This document shows positions 7,354 through 16,300 of a stretch of 16,584 nt of DNA, piece by piece; positions within the stretch are counted from its first letter, which is position 1, and each line of letters begins with the position of its first letter. A model generated the notes under the pieces. That model saw only the letters and a program-made list of their open reading frames with translations. It did no database searches and was not told where the DNA came from. Source of the DNA: an uncultured Chlorobiaceae bacterium (GTDB lineage Bacteria > Bacteroidota > Chlorobiia > Chlorobiales > Chlorobiaceae); NCBI GenBank assembly GCA_903929845.1, contig CAIYWF010000033.1, forward strand, positions 1 to 16,584. Reading direction: 5' to 3'. The translations under genes were made by a program, and so were the position numbers.

Positions 7354-8385
7354 ATGATATCATCTGTATCAAAGAGATTGAAAAAATATTCAGTATCGAT
7401 TATCGGCGCTTCAGGTTATTCTGGAGCTGAGCTGACGCGAATTCTGCTTCGTCATGATAATGTTGAACTGCAGGAGCTTTACGCCTTTTCGCAGGTCGGC
7501 AACCATGTTTCCGATCTCTACCCCGCTCTTGGCTGCGACAAGGTCTATAACCAATACAGCGGAGAAACAGAGAGTGACATCTATTTTCTGGCGCTGCCCC
7601 ATGGCGAGGCGCTGCAACTTGTTCCTTCCCTTGTTCAGGCCGGAAAGATCGTGATTGACCTTTCAGGTGATTTCAGACTGAAAAATCCAGACGAGCATAA
7701 AGAGTTTTATAAACAGGTAAAATCACCTGAAGCCGTTATGACCTATGGGATGCCTGAGCTGTTTCGTGATGACATTATCAGCGGAAAAACGATCAGTAAT
7801 CCCGGCTGCTATGCAAGCAGTATCATTCTTGGGGTTGCTCCACTTTTTCCTGGCACAAAGAATTCCATAAATGTTCAGGCCATCAATTGTACCTCCACAT
7901 CCGGCATCTCCGGTGCAGGGCGAAGCAGCAAAATCGAGCTTTCATTTTCAGAGATGAGTGAGAATGTCAGGGCATACAAGGTTGGAGTTCATCAGCATAT
8001 TCCTGAAATCATGCAGGCTCTCGGCACTTCTGCCACGAACCCCTCTTTTGATTTCATGTTTACGCCAATGATTGGTTCACTGGTCAGGGGTATTTACAGC
8101 ATCCTCAATGTTCAGCTCGAAAGTCCGGTGGAGGAAGAACAGATCATGGAACTTTATCGCAACTTCTATAAGCATGCTCCTTTTATCAGGATTCGCGACA
8201 CGATGACCGAGATCAAGCATGTCGTTCATACCAATTTCTGTGATATTCATATCGCCAGAGTAACCGGAAGCGGCTCGCTGCTCATTGTCACCGCTCTCGA
8301 TAACCTTCTGAAGGGCGCTGCTGGCCAGGCTGTACAGAACATGAATATCATGCTCGGACTTGATGAAAGAACAGGACTTCTCTAA
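7354..8385 (+). CDS. argC: N-acetyl-gamma-glutamyl-phosphate reductase ArgC
   Basis: This is the NADPH-dependent enzyme of arginine biosynthesis step 3, which reduces N-acetylglutamyl-5-phosphate to the semialdehyde. The 343 residues show the Rossmann nucleotide loop GASGYSG (18-24), the catalytic cysteine in SNPGCYAS (Cys152), the STSGISGAGR substrate loop (181-190), the active-site HQH with His213 and His215, and the C-terminal KGAAGQAVQN (320-329). The length is normal for the type 1 ArgC. The ATG at 7354 gives a basic 11-residue leader before KYSVSIIGASG; no closer start exists, and there is no strong Shine-Dalgarno. It is the first gene of the arg operon, 29 nt before argJ, and shares its upstream control region with the divergent lipoprotein operon. 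Confidence 0.97.
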   Translation: MISSVSKRLKKYSVSIIGASGYSGAELTRILLRHDNVELQELYAFSQVGNHVSDLYPALGCDKVYNQYSGETESDIYFLALPHGEALQLVPSLVQAGKIVIDLSGDFRLKNPDEHKEFYKQVKSPEAVMTYGMPELFRDDIISGKTISNPGCYASSIILGVAPLFPGTKNSINVQAINCTSTSGISGAGRSSKIELSFSEMSENVRAYKVGVHQHIPEIMQALGTSATNPSFDFMFTPMIGSLVRGIYSILNVQLESPVEEEQIMELYRNFYKHAPFIRIRDTMTEIKHVVHTNFCDIHIARVTGSGSLLIVTALDNLLKGAAGQAVQNMNIMLGLDERTGLL

Positions 8386-8414
8386 TTATTTAATTTTTAA
8401 CTTTCTATACCAAA

Positions 8415-9701
8415 GTGGAAAAACTCTCCAAAGGGCTTAAAGTTATCCATCACCTTTCTGCCATAACACCCTGGCCTTCATCGGTGACCCCAATGGCGGC
8501 AGCATCAGACGGTACGCAAGGATTCTGGCCTGCCGGTTTTTCAACAGGCGCGGTCTCTGCCAATATCAAATACAGCAACAGGAAAGATCTGATGCTTCTT
8601 GTGACGGATGGCCCTGCCACTGCAGCAGCTCTCTTCACGCAGAACCGCTGCTGTGCTGCACCAATAACGCTTTCGCGCGAACATCTGCAACATTCACTCT
8701 TTTCCGTTCGTGCCATTGTCTGCAATAGTGGAAATGCAAATGCGGCTACTGGTGAGAAGGGGCTGAATGACGCTCGCGCCATGGCAGAAGCTGTCGCGTG
8801 TGAACTTTCGCTTAAACCTGAAGAGGTACTTGTTGCTTCAACAGGGGTTATTGGCCAGCTTCTGCCTATGGAGAATGTTTTGGCCGGGATCTCCTCACTC
8901 GCAGCAACCATGCAACGCGAATCAGTACTTGATGCTGCCGGTGCCATCATGACCACCGACACCTTTCCCAAGTTTTTCTCCCTTGAACTCCAGCTTTCAG
9001 GTGGTTCCATCCGTTTGAGCGGCATAGCCAAGGGATCCGGTATGATTTGCCCGAATATGGCCACGATGCTGGCATTTCTGACCACCGACGCCATAATAGA
9101 ACCTGCCCTTCTTCATGAAGCGCTTGAAAAGGCAAACCGCCACAGTTTCAACGCCATTACGGTTGATGGCGATACCAGCACCAACGACATGGTATCCATT
9201 CTCGCCAGTGGTATCGGCCCGGAAATCAAGGCTGAAAGCAGCGATTTCACTCTGTTTTGTGACGCACTTGAAGCACTGATGACCTTTCTGGCCAAGCTTA
9301 TTGTAATTGACGGAGAGGGCGCCACAAAACTTGTCGGCATCACCGTCAAGGGAGCTGCCGATGACCGAGATGCAGAACTCGCTGCCAGAACCATTGCCCA
9401 GTCAAGCCTTGTCAAAACCGCCATTCACGGAGAAGATGCGAACTGGGGCAGAATTATTGCAGCCGCAGGTCGCTCGGGCGCTATCTTCAACCAGAAAGAT
9501 CTTGAGCTTCACTTCAATGAGCTTCCCATTCTTAAACCATACCTTGTTGCAGACTTCTCTGAAGAGGCCGCAGCAACGATTATGGCTAAAGACTCCTATA
9601 CCATCACCCTTCGTCTTGGAAATGGTTCAGGTGAGGCTACAATATGGAGCTGTGACCTGAGCAAAGAGTATATCGATATCAACGGAAGCTACAGAAGCTG
9701 A
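8415..9701 (+). CDS. argJ: Bifunctional ornithine acetyltransferase / N-acetylglutamate synthase ArgJ
   Basis: ArgJ transfers the acetyl group of N-acetylornithine to glutamate, making a cyclic arginine pathway; many homologues also use acetyl-CoA. It self-cleaves into two chains, and the site is visible: KGSGMICPNMATMLAFLTTD, with cleavage expected between Ala216 and the nucleophile Thr217. Other marks are CNSGNANA (103-110), STGVIG (142-147), DGDTSTND (251-258), HGEDANWGRI (338-347) and the C-terminal INGSYRS. The reading frame starts with GTG at 8415, giving a tail of about 35 residues before the conserved GFWPAGFSTG; the ATG at 8493 (Met27) would give a length closer to the family, so the start is uncertain. 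Whether this copy has synthase activity cannot be told from sequence, but no other acetylglutamate synthase is in the window. Confidence 0.95.
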   Translation: MEKLSKGLKVIHHLSAITPWPSSVTPMAAASDGTQGFWPAGFSTGAVSANIKYSNRKDLMLLVTDGPATAAALFTQNRCCAAPITLSREHLQHSLFSVRAIVCNSGNANAATGEKGLNDARAMAEAVACELSLKPEEVLVASTGVIGQLLPMENVLAGISSLAATMQRESVLDAAGAIMTTDTFPKFFSLELQLSGGSIRLSGIAKGSGMICPNMATMLAFLTTDAIIEPALLHEALEKANRHSFNAITVDGDTSTNDMVSILASGIGPEIKAESSDFTLFCDALEALMTFLAKLIVIDGEGATKLVGITVKGAADDRDAELAARTIAQSSLVKTAIHGEDANWGRIIAAAGRSGAIFNQKDLELHFNELPILKPYLVADFSEEAAATIMAKDSYTITLRLGNGSGEATIWSCDLSKEYIDINGSYRS

Positions 9702-9738
9702 TACTACCATTAACTATTTAAAGAGCAATTTTCCCGCA

Positions 9739-10626
9739 ATGGACCAAAGAAAAGCTCCCCAGGCAGCTATAGGACAGGTGCTTATTGAAGCACTACCCTA
9801 TATCCGCCAGTTCGAAGGCAAAACCTTTGTTATTAAATATGGCGGTGCAGCCATGAAGGACGCCTGTCTCAAAAATATGTTCGCCCAGAATGTCACCCTT
9901 CTTCGCAAGGTTGGCATCAGGATCGTTCTTGTGCATGGAGGAGGTGACGCCATAACAAAAACGGCTGAAAAGCTCGGGTTGACCTCACGGTTCCTTCAGG
10001 GGCGTCGGGTAACAGACAAGGAGATGGTCTCCGTTATCCAAATGACCCTTGCAGGGAAAGTAAACCAGGATATTGTACATCTCATCAGCCAGCATGGCGG
10101 CAAAGCTGTTGGAGTAAGCGGGCTGGATGCCGATACCGTCAAAGCTCATCCCCATCCTAATGCTTAAATTCTTGGTATTGTCGGAGAAGTTGAGCAGATC
10201 AACACTGATTATATCGATATTCTCTGCAGTGCCGGATTGATTCCGGTCATTGCCCCGATCGGCTTTGATGACAAGGGCAACATCTACAATATCAATGCCG
10301 ATGATGCTGCCAGCAGTATCGCTATTGCTCTGAAAGCCGAAAAACTCATCTACGTCAGCGATGTTGAAGGTATTCATGTTGGCGAAAGAATCCTGAAAAC
10401 CATCTGCAAAGCCGAAGCCGCAGACTTTATCGAACAGGGTGTTATTTCAGGAGGAATGATTCCAAAAGTTCTTTCGGCATTCAAAACGCTTGACGGCGGA
10501 GTCAGAAAAATTCATCTTATTGACGGAAAATCAACACATTCTCTCTTGCTTGAAATATTTACGCATGAAGGGGTCGGTACCCAGTTTCTTGCAGAGCAGG
10601 AGAGTGATCAATCCCTAAACAGGTAA
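9739..10626 (+). pseudogene. argB: Acetylglutamate kinase argB interrupted by an in-frame TAA
   Basis: ArgB phosphorylates N-acetylglutamate, step 2 of arginine synthesis. The frame from 9739 gives a normal N-terminal half with KYGGAAM (33-39, Lys33 for phosphate), VHGGGD (65-70), FLQGRRVTDKEM and LAGKVNQDIV, then meets TAA at 10165-10167 (codon 143, after AHPHPNA). Translation in the same frame resumes at once with ILGIVGEVEQINTDYID and keeps every C-terminal mark: YNINADDAAS (NINADDAA at 184-191), VSDVEG and GGMIPK (238-243), to a stop at 10624. The total of 295 codons is the usual family size and there is no frameshift. A single base change from AAA, GAA or CAA to TAA explains it. The 142-residue product would lack the ATP-binding half. 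The C-terminal half has no ATG or GTG near its start; the first in-frame TTG is at 10237. It sits 37 nt after argJ and 4 nt before argF. A real nonsense mutation and a base-call error look alike here. Confidence 0.9.
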
Positions 10627-10630
10627 CGGA

Positions 10631-11647
10631 ATGGAAGAGGTTCAAACAAAACAAGCTCCAGCTAAACGTGATTTTCTGGGTTTTTCTCCGCTTGATGCCA
10701 ACAAGATTATAGAGTTATTTGATTACTCCCTCTTTATCAAGAAAAAGAGAAAAGAGAGTTCTTCAGTAACTGGTTTTCTCCCGCTGCGCGACAAAACCGT
10801 CGCCATGATTTTCAGCAAGCCATCATTGAGAACACGAGTCTCCTTTGAACTTGGCATTCATGAGCTTGGAGGATATGCCATAACCCTCGATGGTCAATCA
10901 ATCGGTCTCGGATCTCGCGAATCGGGAGAGGATATCGCCAGGCTCCTTTCCCGGTACAATGACGCCATAATCGCCCGCCTGCATGACCATGCTGTCATTG
11001 AAGGGTTTGCAGAACACGCGTCAATTCCTGTCATCAATGCGCTGACCAATCTGTCGCACCCTTGTCAGGTACTGGCAGATGCCTTTACCCTCTATGAGAA
11101 GTCGCTATGGAACGAAGAGATCAAAATTGTTTTTGTCGGCGACGGCAACAATGTTGCCAATTCTTGGATTGAACTGGCAGGCCTTCTCCCCTTTCATTTC
11201 GTACTCGCCTGCCCTGAAGGGTACATGCCGAACCAGGAGATCCTCAATGCCGCAAGGGAAAAAGGGATCAGCAAGATTGAGATTATACATGACCCCAAAG
11301 AAGCTGCAGCCCATGCTGATGTCCTCTATACCGATGTCTGGACAAGCATGGGTCAAGAAGAAGAGATCGCAGAGCGGCTCTGGATTTTCAAACCATTTCA
11401 GATTAACAGCACTCTGCTTGCTGAGGCAAAACCTGGTGCTGTGGTCATGCACTGCATGCCGGCACACCGTGGTGAAGAGATAAGTTCGGAGGTTATGGAT
11501 GGGCCTCAATCCATTATTATTGATGAGGCCGAAAATCGGCTTCATGTACAGAAAGCGCTTCTGGTTAAACTGTTGAACCACGAAGAATACAGGAAATTTC
11601 ACCTGACTCACCGGTTGCTGAATGCGGCTAAAAAAATCAAGGCCTGA
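10631..11647 (+). CDS. argF: Ornithine carbamoyltransferase ArgF
   Basis: This enzyme joins carbamoyl phosphate and ornithine to give citrulline. The 338 residues show the carbamoyl-phosphate loop KPSLRTRVSFE (SLRTR, 65-69), HPCQ at 143-146, VGDGNNVANSW (169-179), the ornithine-binding DVWTSMGQE (235-243), and HCMPAHRGEEI (274-284) with the catalytic Cys275. SMG and HCMPAHRG separate it from aspartate carbamoyltransferase and from acetylornithine-type enzymes. The length is slightly above the usual 300-310 owing to a short N-terminal tail (MEEVQTKQAPAKRDF) and an insertion near 37-47. It begins 4 nt after the argB stop with GG-rich AGGTAACGG upstream, so translation is probably coupled to argB, which matters given the argB nonsense codon. 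It acts in the cytoplasm as a trimer by family. Confidence 0.97.
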   Translation: MEEVQTKQAPAKRDFLGFSPLDANKIIELFDYSLFIKKKRKESSSVTGFLPLRDKTVAMIFSKPSLRTRVSFELGIHELGGYAITLDGQSIGLGSRESGEDIARLLSRYNDAIIARLHDHAVIEGFAEHASIPVINALTNLSHPCQVLADAFTLYEKSLWNEEIKIVFVGDGNNVANSWIELAGLLPFHFVLACPEGYMPNQEILNAAREKGISKIEIIHDPKEAAAHADVLYTDVWTSMGQEEEIAERLWIFKPFQINSTLLAEAKPGAVVMHCMPAHRGEEISSEVMDGPQSIIIDEAENRLHVQKALLVKLLNHEEYRKFHLTHRLLNAAKKIKA

Positions 11648-11661
11648 AGGATGCATTTGCA

Positions 11662-12108
11662 ATGAACAAACATGCACGACAACTGACGATCCGGGAAATT
11701 CTTCAGCAGAATAGTGTGGAAAATCAGCATGACCTCCTGCAACTTCTCCGCGATTCCGGTATTGCGCTTGCCCAGGCTACCCTGTCGCGAGACTGCGCCG
11801 AGCTTGGCATTATCCGTACACGAATACACGGAAGCTACCGGATGGTGGTTCCTGATGAGAACACCGACAAAATTATCAAAGGTCTTGTCGGTATTGAGGT
11901 GCTTGCCGTCAACGCCAATGAAACCACCATTATTATCAAAACACTTCCAGGAAGGGCTCACGGTGTCGGCTCCTATCTCGATCACTTGAAAAGTCCGCTC
12001 GTTCTCGGCACTATTGCCGGGGATGATACGGTACTGGTAATTCCCTCATCTGTGCTGAATATTTCCGCTTTGATATCATATATTCACAAGAATCTTTCCA
12101 CAAACTGA
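11662..12108 (+). CDS. argR: Arginine repressor ArgR
   Basis: This 148-residue transcription factor has the ArgR/AhrC two-domain plan. The N-terminal winged helix-turn-helix (about 1-70) contains ATLSRDCAELGI, with SRD at 42-44 as the DNA recognition helix. The C-terminal oligomerisation and arginine-binding domain has PGRAHGVGSYLD (96-107) and GTIAGDDTVLVIP (116-128), in which the two Asp (121-122) bind arginine in the family. By family it forms hexamers that bind ARG boxes when arginine is plentiful. It lies inside the operon it should control, 14 nt after argF and 16 nt before argG, which suggests autoregulation. No clear ARG box was found before argC by eye. Confidence 0.95.
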   Translation: MNKHARQLTIREILQQNSVENQHDLLQLLRDSGIALAQATLSRDCAELGIIRTRIHGSYRMVVPDENTDKIIKGLVGIEVLAVNANETTIIIKTLPGRAHGVGSYLDHLKSPLVLGTIAGDDTVLVIPSSVLNISALISYIHKNLSTN

Positions 12109-12124
12109 TAATTCATTACGACGC

Positions 12125-13327
12125 ATGAGCAAGGAAAAAATTGCATTAGCCTATTCCGGTGGACTTGATACCTCCATCATGATCAAGTGGCTGAAAGACA
12201 AGTATGACGCTGAAATCGTAGCCGTTACCGGCAACCTCGGCCAGCAGAAAGAGATTGAAAACCTCGAATCGAAAGCACTCTTTACAGGTGCATCAAAGTT
12301 CCAGTTTGTTGACCTCCGCAAGGAGTTTGTTGAAGAGTATATCTGGCGCGCACTCAAGGCAGGAGCGCTCTATGAAGATGTCTACCCGCTTGCAACAGCG
12401 CTTGGACGTCCACTGCTTGCCAAGGCGCTTGTTGATGTAGCTCTCGCAGAAGATTGCACCATGCTCGCCCACGGCTGCACCGGCAAAGGCAACGACCAGG
12501 TTCGCTTTGAGGTCACCTTTGCCTCACTGGCGCCGCACCTGAAAGTGCTCGCTCCCCTGCGTGAGTGGGAGTTCACCTCAAGAGAGGCTGAAATTGCCTA
12601 TGCCCTTGAGCACAACATCCCGGTATCTGCCACCAAGAAGAGCCCCTATTCCATTGATGAGAACATCTGGGGAATCAGTATTGAGTGCGGAGTCCTCGAA
12701 GATCCGATGGTTGCGCCGCCTGAAGATGCGTACCAGATAACCACCTCACCAGAAAAAGCTCCCGACACTCCTTCAGTGGTTGATATCGAGTTTGAAAAAG
12801 GTGTGCCTGTTGCTCTTGACGGAATAAAGATGAGCGGACTCGACATGATCATTCGCCTGAACGAGATCGGCGCCGCTAATGGAGTCGGAAGGCTCGATAT
12901 GATTGAAAACCGCGTTGTTGGTATCAAGTCACGTGAAATTTATGAGGCCCCGGCAGCAACCATCCTCCACTTTGCCCATCGCGAACTGGAACGCCTCACC
13001 CTCGAAAAATCGGTCTTCCAGTACAAGAAGAACATTAGTCAGGATTATGCCAACATCATTTACAACGGCACCTGGTTCTCACCAATGAGAACAGCGCTTG
13101 ATGCCTTTGTCAACGAGACGCAGAATCCTGTGACTGGCCTTGTTCGCCTGAAACTCTACAAGGGTGGAGTCTCCCTGCTTGGCAGAAATTCACCATACTC
13201 GCTCTACAACGAGGAGCTTGCTACCTACACCGAAGCTGACACCTTCAACCACAAGGCTGCGGCTGGCTTTATCCACCTCTATGGACTTGGATTGAAGACA
13301 TTCAGCCAAGTACACGCTGCGAAGTAA
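12125..13327 (+). CDS. argG: Argininosuccinate synthase ArgG
   Basis: ArgG joins citrulline and aspartate using ATP, giving argininosuccinate, AMP and PPi. The 400-residue protein has the N-type ATP-pyrophosphatase loop ALAYSGGLDTS (7-17), HGCTGKGNDQVRFE (116-129) in the citrulline/aspartate site, and downstream SPYSIDENIWG and a NEIGAANGVGRLD stretch typical of the short bacterial class. The length fits the usual 395-410. The ATG at 12125 follows argR by 16 nt. It is the last arg gene here. argH (argininosuccinate lyase), often next in such operons, is not present, and a convergent gene lies 67 nt beyond. A GC-rich hairpin follows the stop. Confidence 0.98.
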   Translation: MSKEKIALAYSGGLDTSIMIKWLKDKYDAEIVAVTGNLGQQKEIENLESKALFTGASKFQFVDLRKEFVEEYIWRALKAGALYEDVYPLATALGRPLLAKALVDVALAEDCTMLAHGCTGKGNDQVRFEVTFASLAPHLKVLAPLREWEFTSREAEIAYALEHNIPVSATKKSPYSIDENIWGISIECGVLEDPMVAPPEDAYQITTSPEKAPDTPSVVDIEFEKGVPVALDGIKMSGLDMIIRLNEIGAANGVGRLDMIENRVVGIKSREIYEAPAATILHFAHRELERLTLEKSVFQYKKNISQDYANIIYNGTWFSPMRTALDAFVNETQNPVTGLVRLKLYKGGVSLLGRNSPYSLYNEELATYTEADTFNHKAAAGFIHLYGLGLKTFSQVHAAK

Positions 13328-13342
13328 TATCCGTCCATCGTC

Positions 13343-13368
13343 GCGCAGGCCAATGAAAAGGCCTGCGC
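13343..13368. terminator. GC-rich hairpin between argG and the convergent DUF499 gene
   Basis: GCGCAGGCC and GGCCTGCGC form a perfect 9-bp stem around the 8-nt loop AATGAAAA. It starts 16 nt after the argG stop and ends 27 nt before the stop of the minus-strand DUF499 gene. No T-run follows on either strand, so it is a terminator-like structure without the U-tract; it may act as a bidirectional terminator or as a 3'-end stabiliser. Confidence 0.55.
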
Positions 13369-13394
13369 ATCTCGGGCGTCAAAATGACACATCG

Positions 13395-16300
13395 CTACTC
13401 CTTTTCAAACCCTTGGCTGGTAAACTTCAGGGTTCTGCTGTTCTCGGTAACGGTTCGTACAACACTATCCGGGGCGCCTTCGGGTAATTCGGCTTCGATT
13501 TCTATGGTGACATTTACCCGTGCTCCAACGATGCCTGCAAGATGGGCAATGACTTCCTCCCCAATTTTGCTGGCATCACGACCAACACGGGTGGCATCTA
13601 GGGTGGCTGTTCCGTGAAACCGCTTGGGCTTCGTTGCAACAATTGGCTGTGCCTCTAACTTATGGCCGTTGCCCTGTTGCACCGTCCCACCCCTGCCGTC
13701 GCCGGTCTGTCCGCCCTCTGCATCATTTGGTAATGGAGCTACAGATACCTCTGCACGCTCTGCTTCAATCTGCCTGCTGGCTACATCGGGTCTTACCACA
13801 AGCTCAGATGAGTGGGGATCGGCCAAATGTGCTACTGTGCCGTTGCGCAAGCCTCTGTATCGGCCTGCTGTTTCGTCAAAGCTGTCGGCAAAACCAAAGC
13901 TATCCTGCTGCCAGGTGAGAAAGCTCAAGCCTGCACTGATTGCCCCCAACAATACCTTCGGATTCTTGAGTCGAGGCAGGTAGAGGTAGCGTGCAAAATC
14001 TTCCACAAGCTGTTTCACCGCCACATGGTCACCACGCCAGAGTGGAATACGGTCAAGCTCCATACGCAAGCGAGTTGGCGCAAAACTGGTGAGGAAGAGT
14101 TCATCGGTTCGCAGTTTTTTGCTGGCACGTATGGCCAGAGGGTCGCTGCCGGTGAGGCGCACCGCTTCCCAGGTTATGAGTGCTTGTGGGGAGCTTTGTA
14201 CCGGCACCAGCAGCCACTGCCATGTTTCGGGCAAACGGGAGGTAACGGCGCTCTCTGCAGCACTTTTCTGGTTTTCGGCCTGTGTTACCTGATAGGGGGA
14301 GAGGTTGAGATTTTTCTGCTCATCAAGAATTGAGTGCCAGGCAAGATATTTTCGAACGGCTTCGTCAAGATCCTGCAGACGGGTTTTATCGGCGGCAAGA
14401 AATAACAGTGTGTTACGATAGAGACGCGGTGCATTGCCCCGGTTTTCAAGAATTGCTTTTGCGGCCAGATCGGCAGCATTTCCTGATTCCCGGCTGTAGG
14501 GGTGGGCAAAACCCAACACGACCAACCGTGCATCCAGATCGTCCGGCACGTCGGCACCATTTTGCGGCATCGGGTGAATGCGATTAAAATCGCCGGTAGT
14601 GGCAAGCTCCTTGCGCAACCGTTTTTCGAGTTCGGCTGCCACCTTGTCGGGCTCGCGCTTCAACTGTTCGGCGCGATCTTCGGCCAGCTTAGTCACGGTT
14701 GGCTGGGTCGAATACCAGTAGTGGGAGCCATCCTGATAGAGGTAGGTTGCGGCACTTGCCATACGACGCAGGGCATCGCCAAAAATTGCCGGTGATTCGC
14801 CGGGCATCACGCAGCCAAGCTTTACCAGCCGGTCATCGATTCCCTTGTGCGCTGCAGCAGTCGTCGGTGCCGAGCCCATGTAGATAGCACGGGCAACCCG
14901 GCGGCAGGCAGAATACTTGCCGAGATTGGGTTGCTCACTATCAATTTTAAGCGGTAGCGAGTTCGGCCCATCAACATCCTTTTCGATAACCGGCACCCAG
15001 TTATCCGAGAGGTATCGGGTCAATTCGGACTGCACACGAGGATCATCAATGGCAACATTTGCTGGCAGAATAAGCGGGTTGCGGTCACCCTTTTCCCAAA
15101 GGCTGTGAATCACCGCCGCCATCAGGCGCAGCACACCGCGCGTGCGCTGGAACTTCACCAGCGTTGACCAGTCGGTATAGAGCCGGTCGAAGATTTCGGG
15201 ATGAATCGGATAAGCCGCTTTGATACGCTGCTCATAACCGGCATCACGCGTCTCAGGAGGAAACTCGGCCTGCTGGCTGCGGTAAAAATCAGCAAAAGCA
15301 CGCGCCACCACATCACGCTGCTTGAACTGCTCAGGGTCAGCAAGTGGCTGAAAGAGGCGACGACGCACAATCTCAAACCCCTCCTCAGCACTGGCGGGCC
15401 GCCAGGAGGATTCCACCCGCCCGACAACATTGCGCAACCGGTCGAGTGCCTCACGACCACGGGTGCCGCCAACCTCCACATCATTGGCCTGCGTATGTGG
15501 CGAGCCGGAGGTATCTGAAGCTGGCAAGCTGATAACCAGCAAACAATTTTTGGCTAACCTGGCCGATTCGGTCAGCACTTGCGCAAAAGAGAACTGCGTC
15601 TCAAAGCCACCCGCCGGAAGATCACTCTGGTCGTGCAGTTGGCGGGCATAAGCGACCCACTCATCAATCAGAATCATGCAGGGGCTGTACTCGTTAAAGA
15701 TCTCGCGCAACAGGTCACCGGGGCTGGTAGCTTTCTCATCATCAGCAGCCACACGGTCAAAAGCCTTTTTCCCGCCGAGCTGCCAGGCAAGTTCACCCCA
15801 AAGCGTACGCACCACCGTCCCGTCACCCTTTACCACAGGATTGCCGGGAGAGATCTTGTTGCCCACTAGAACAACACGGTTCACCTTGGGCACACTGCTC
15901 ACACTGGTGGCGGAGAGAATAGTATCAACGCCGGCAAGCTCGGTCGGTGGAAACCCGGAAAAGAGGTGGTAGAGCGCCAGCATTGAGTGGGTTTTGCCAC
16001 CGCCGAAGTTGGTCTGCAACTGCACCACAGGATCACCGCCCCCCTGGGTCATGCGTCGCACGGCCCCAATCAGCATCTCCTTCAGGCTTTCGGTCAGATA
16101 GGTACGGCGGAAAAACTCCACCGGGTCACGGTACTCGTCAGTCCCTTCACCAAGATGCACCTGCCAGAGATCTGCTGCAAACTCAGCCTGCTGGTAGCGA
16201 CCACTGGCCACATCATCATGCGGCATCACCACTTCCCGCCAAGGCTTGAGCATCCCTGTTACACCGGTTTCGAGCGCAATGCCTGACGATTTTCTTCGCT

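Noticed and set aside
8450..9094. Long open frame on the minus strand within argJ (214 codons), and similar antisense frames over argF
   Set aside because: They lie opposite strongly conserved coding sequence, have biased Ser/Ala/Arg composition, and show no recognisable domain; they are codon-usage shadows.
10165..10626. argB as two separately translated half-proteins, or recoding of the stop
   Set aside because: No ATG or GTG lies just after the stop in frame; the first in-frame TTG is at 10237, which would drop about 23 conserved residues. The ATG overlapping the stop (10160) is out of frame and ends shortly. TAA is not a selenocysteine or pyrrolysine codon.
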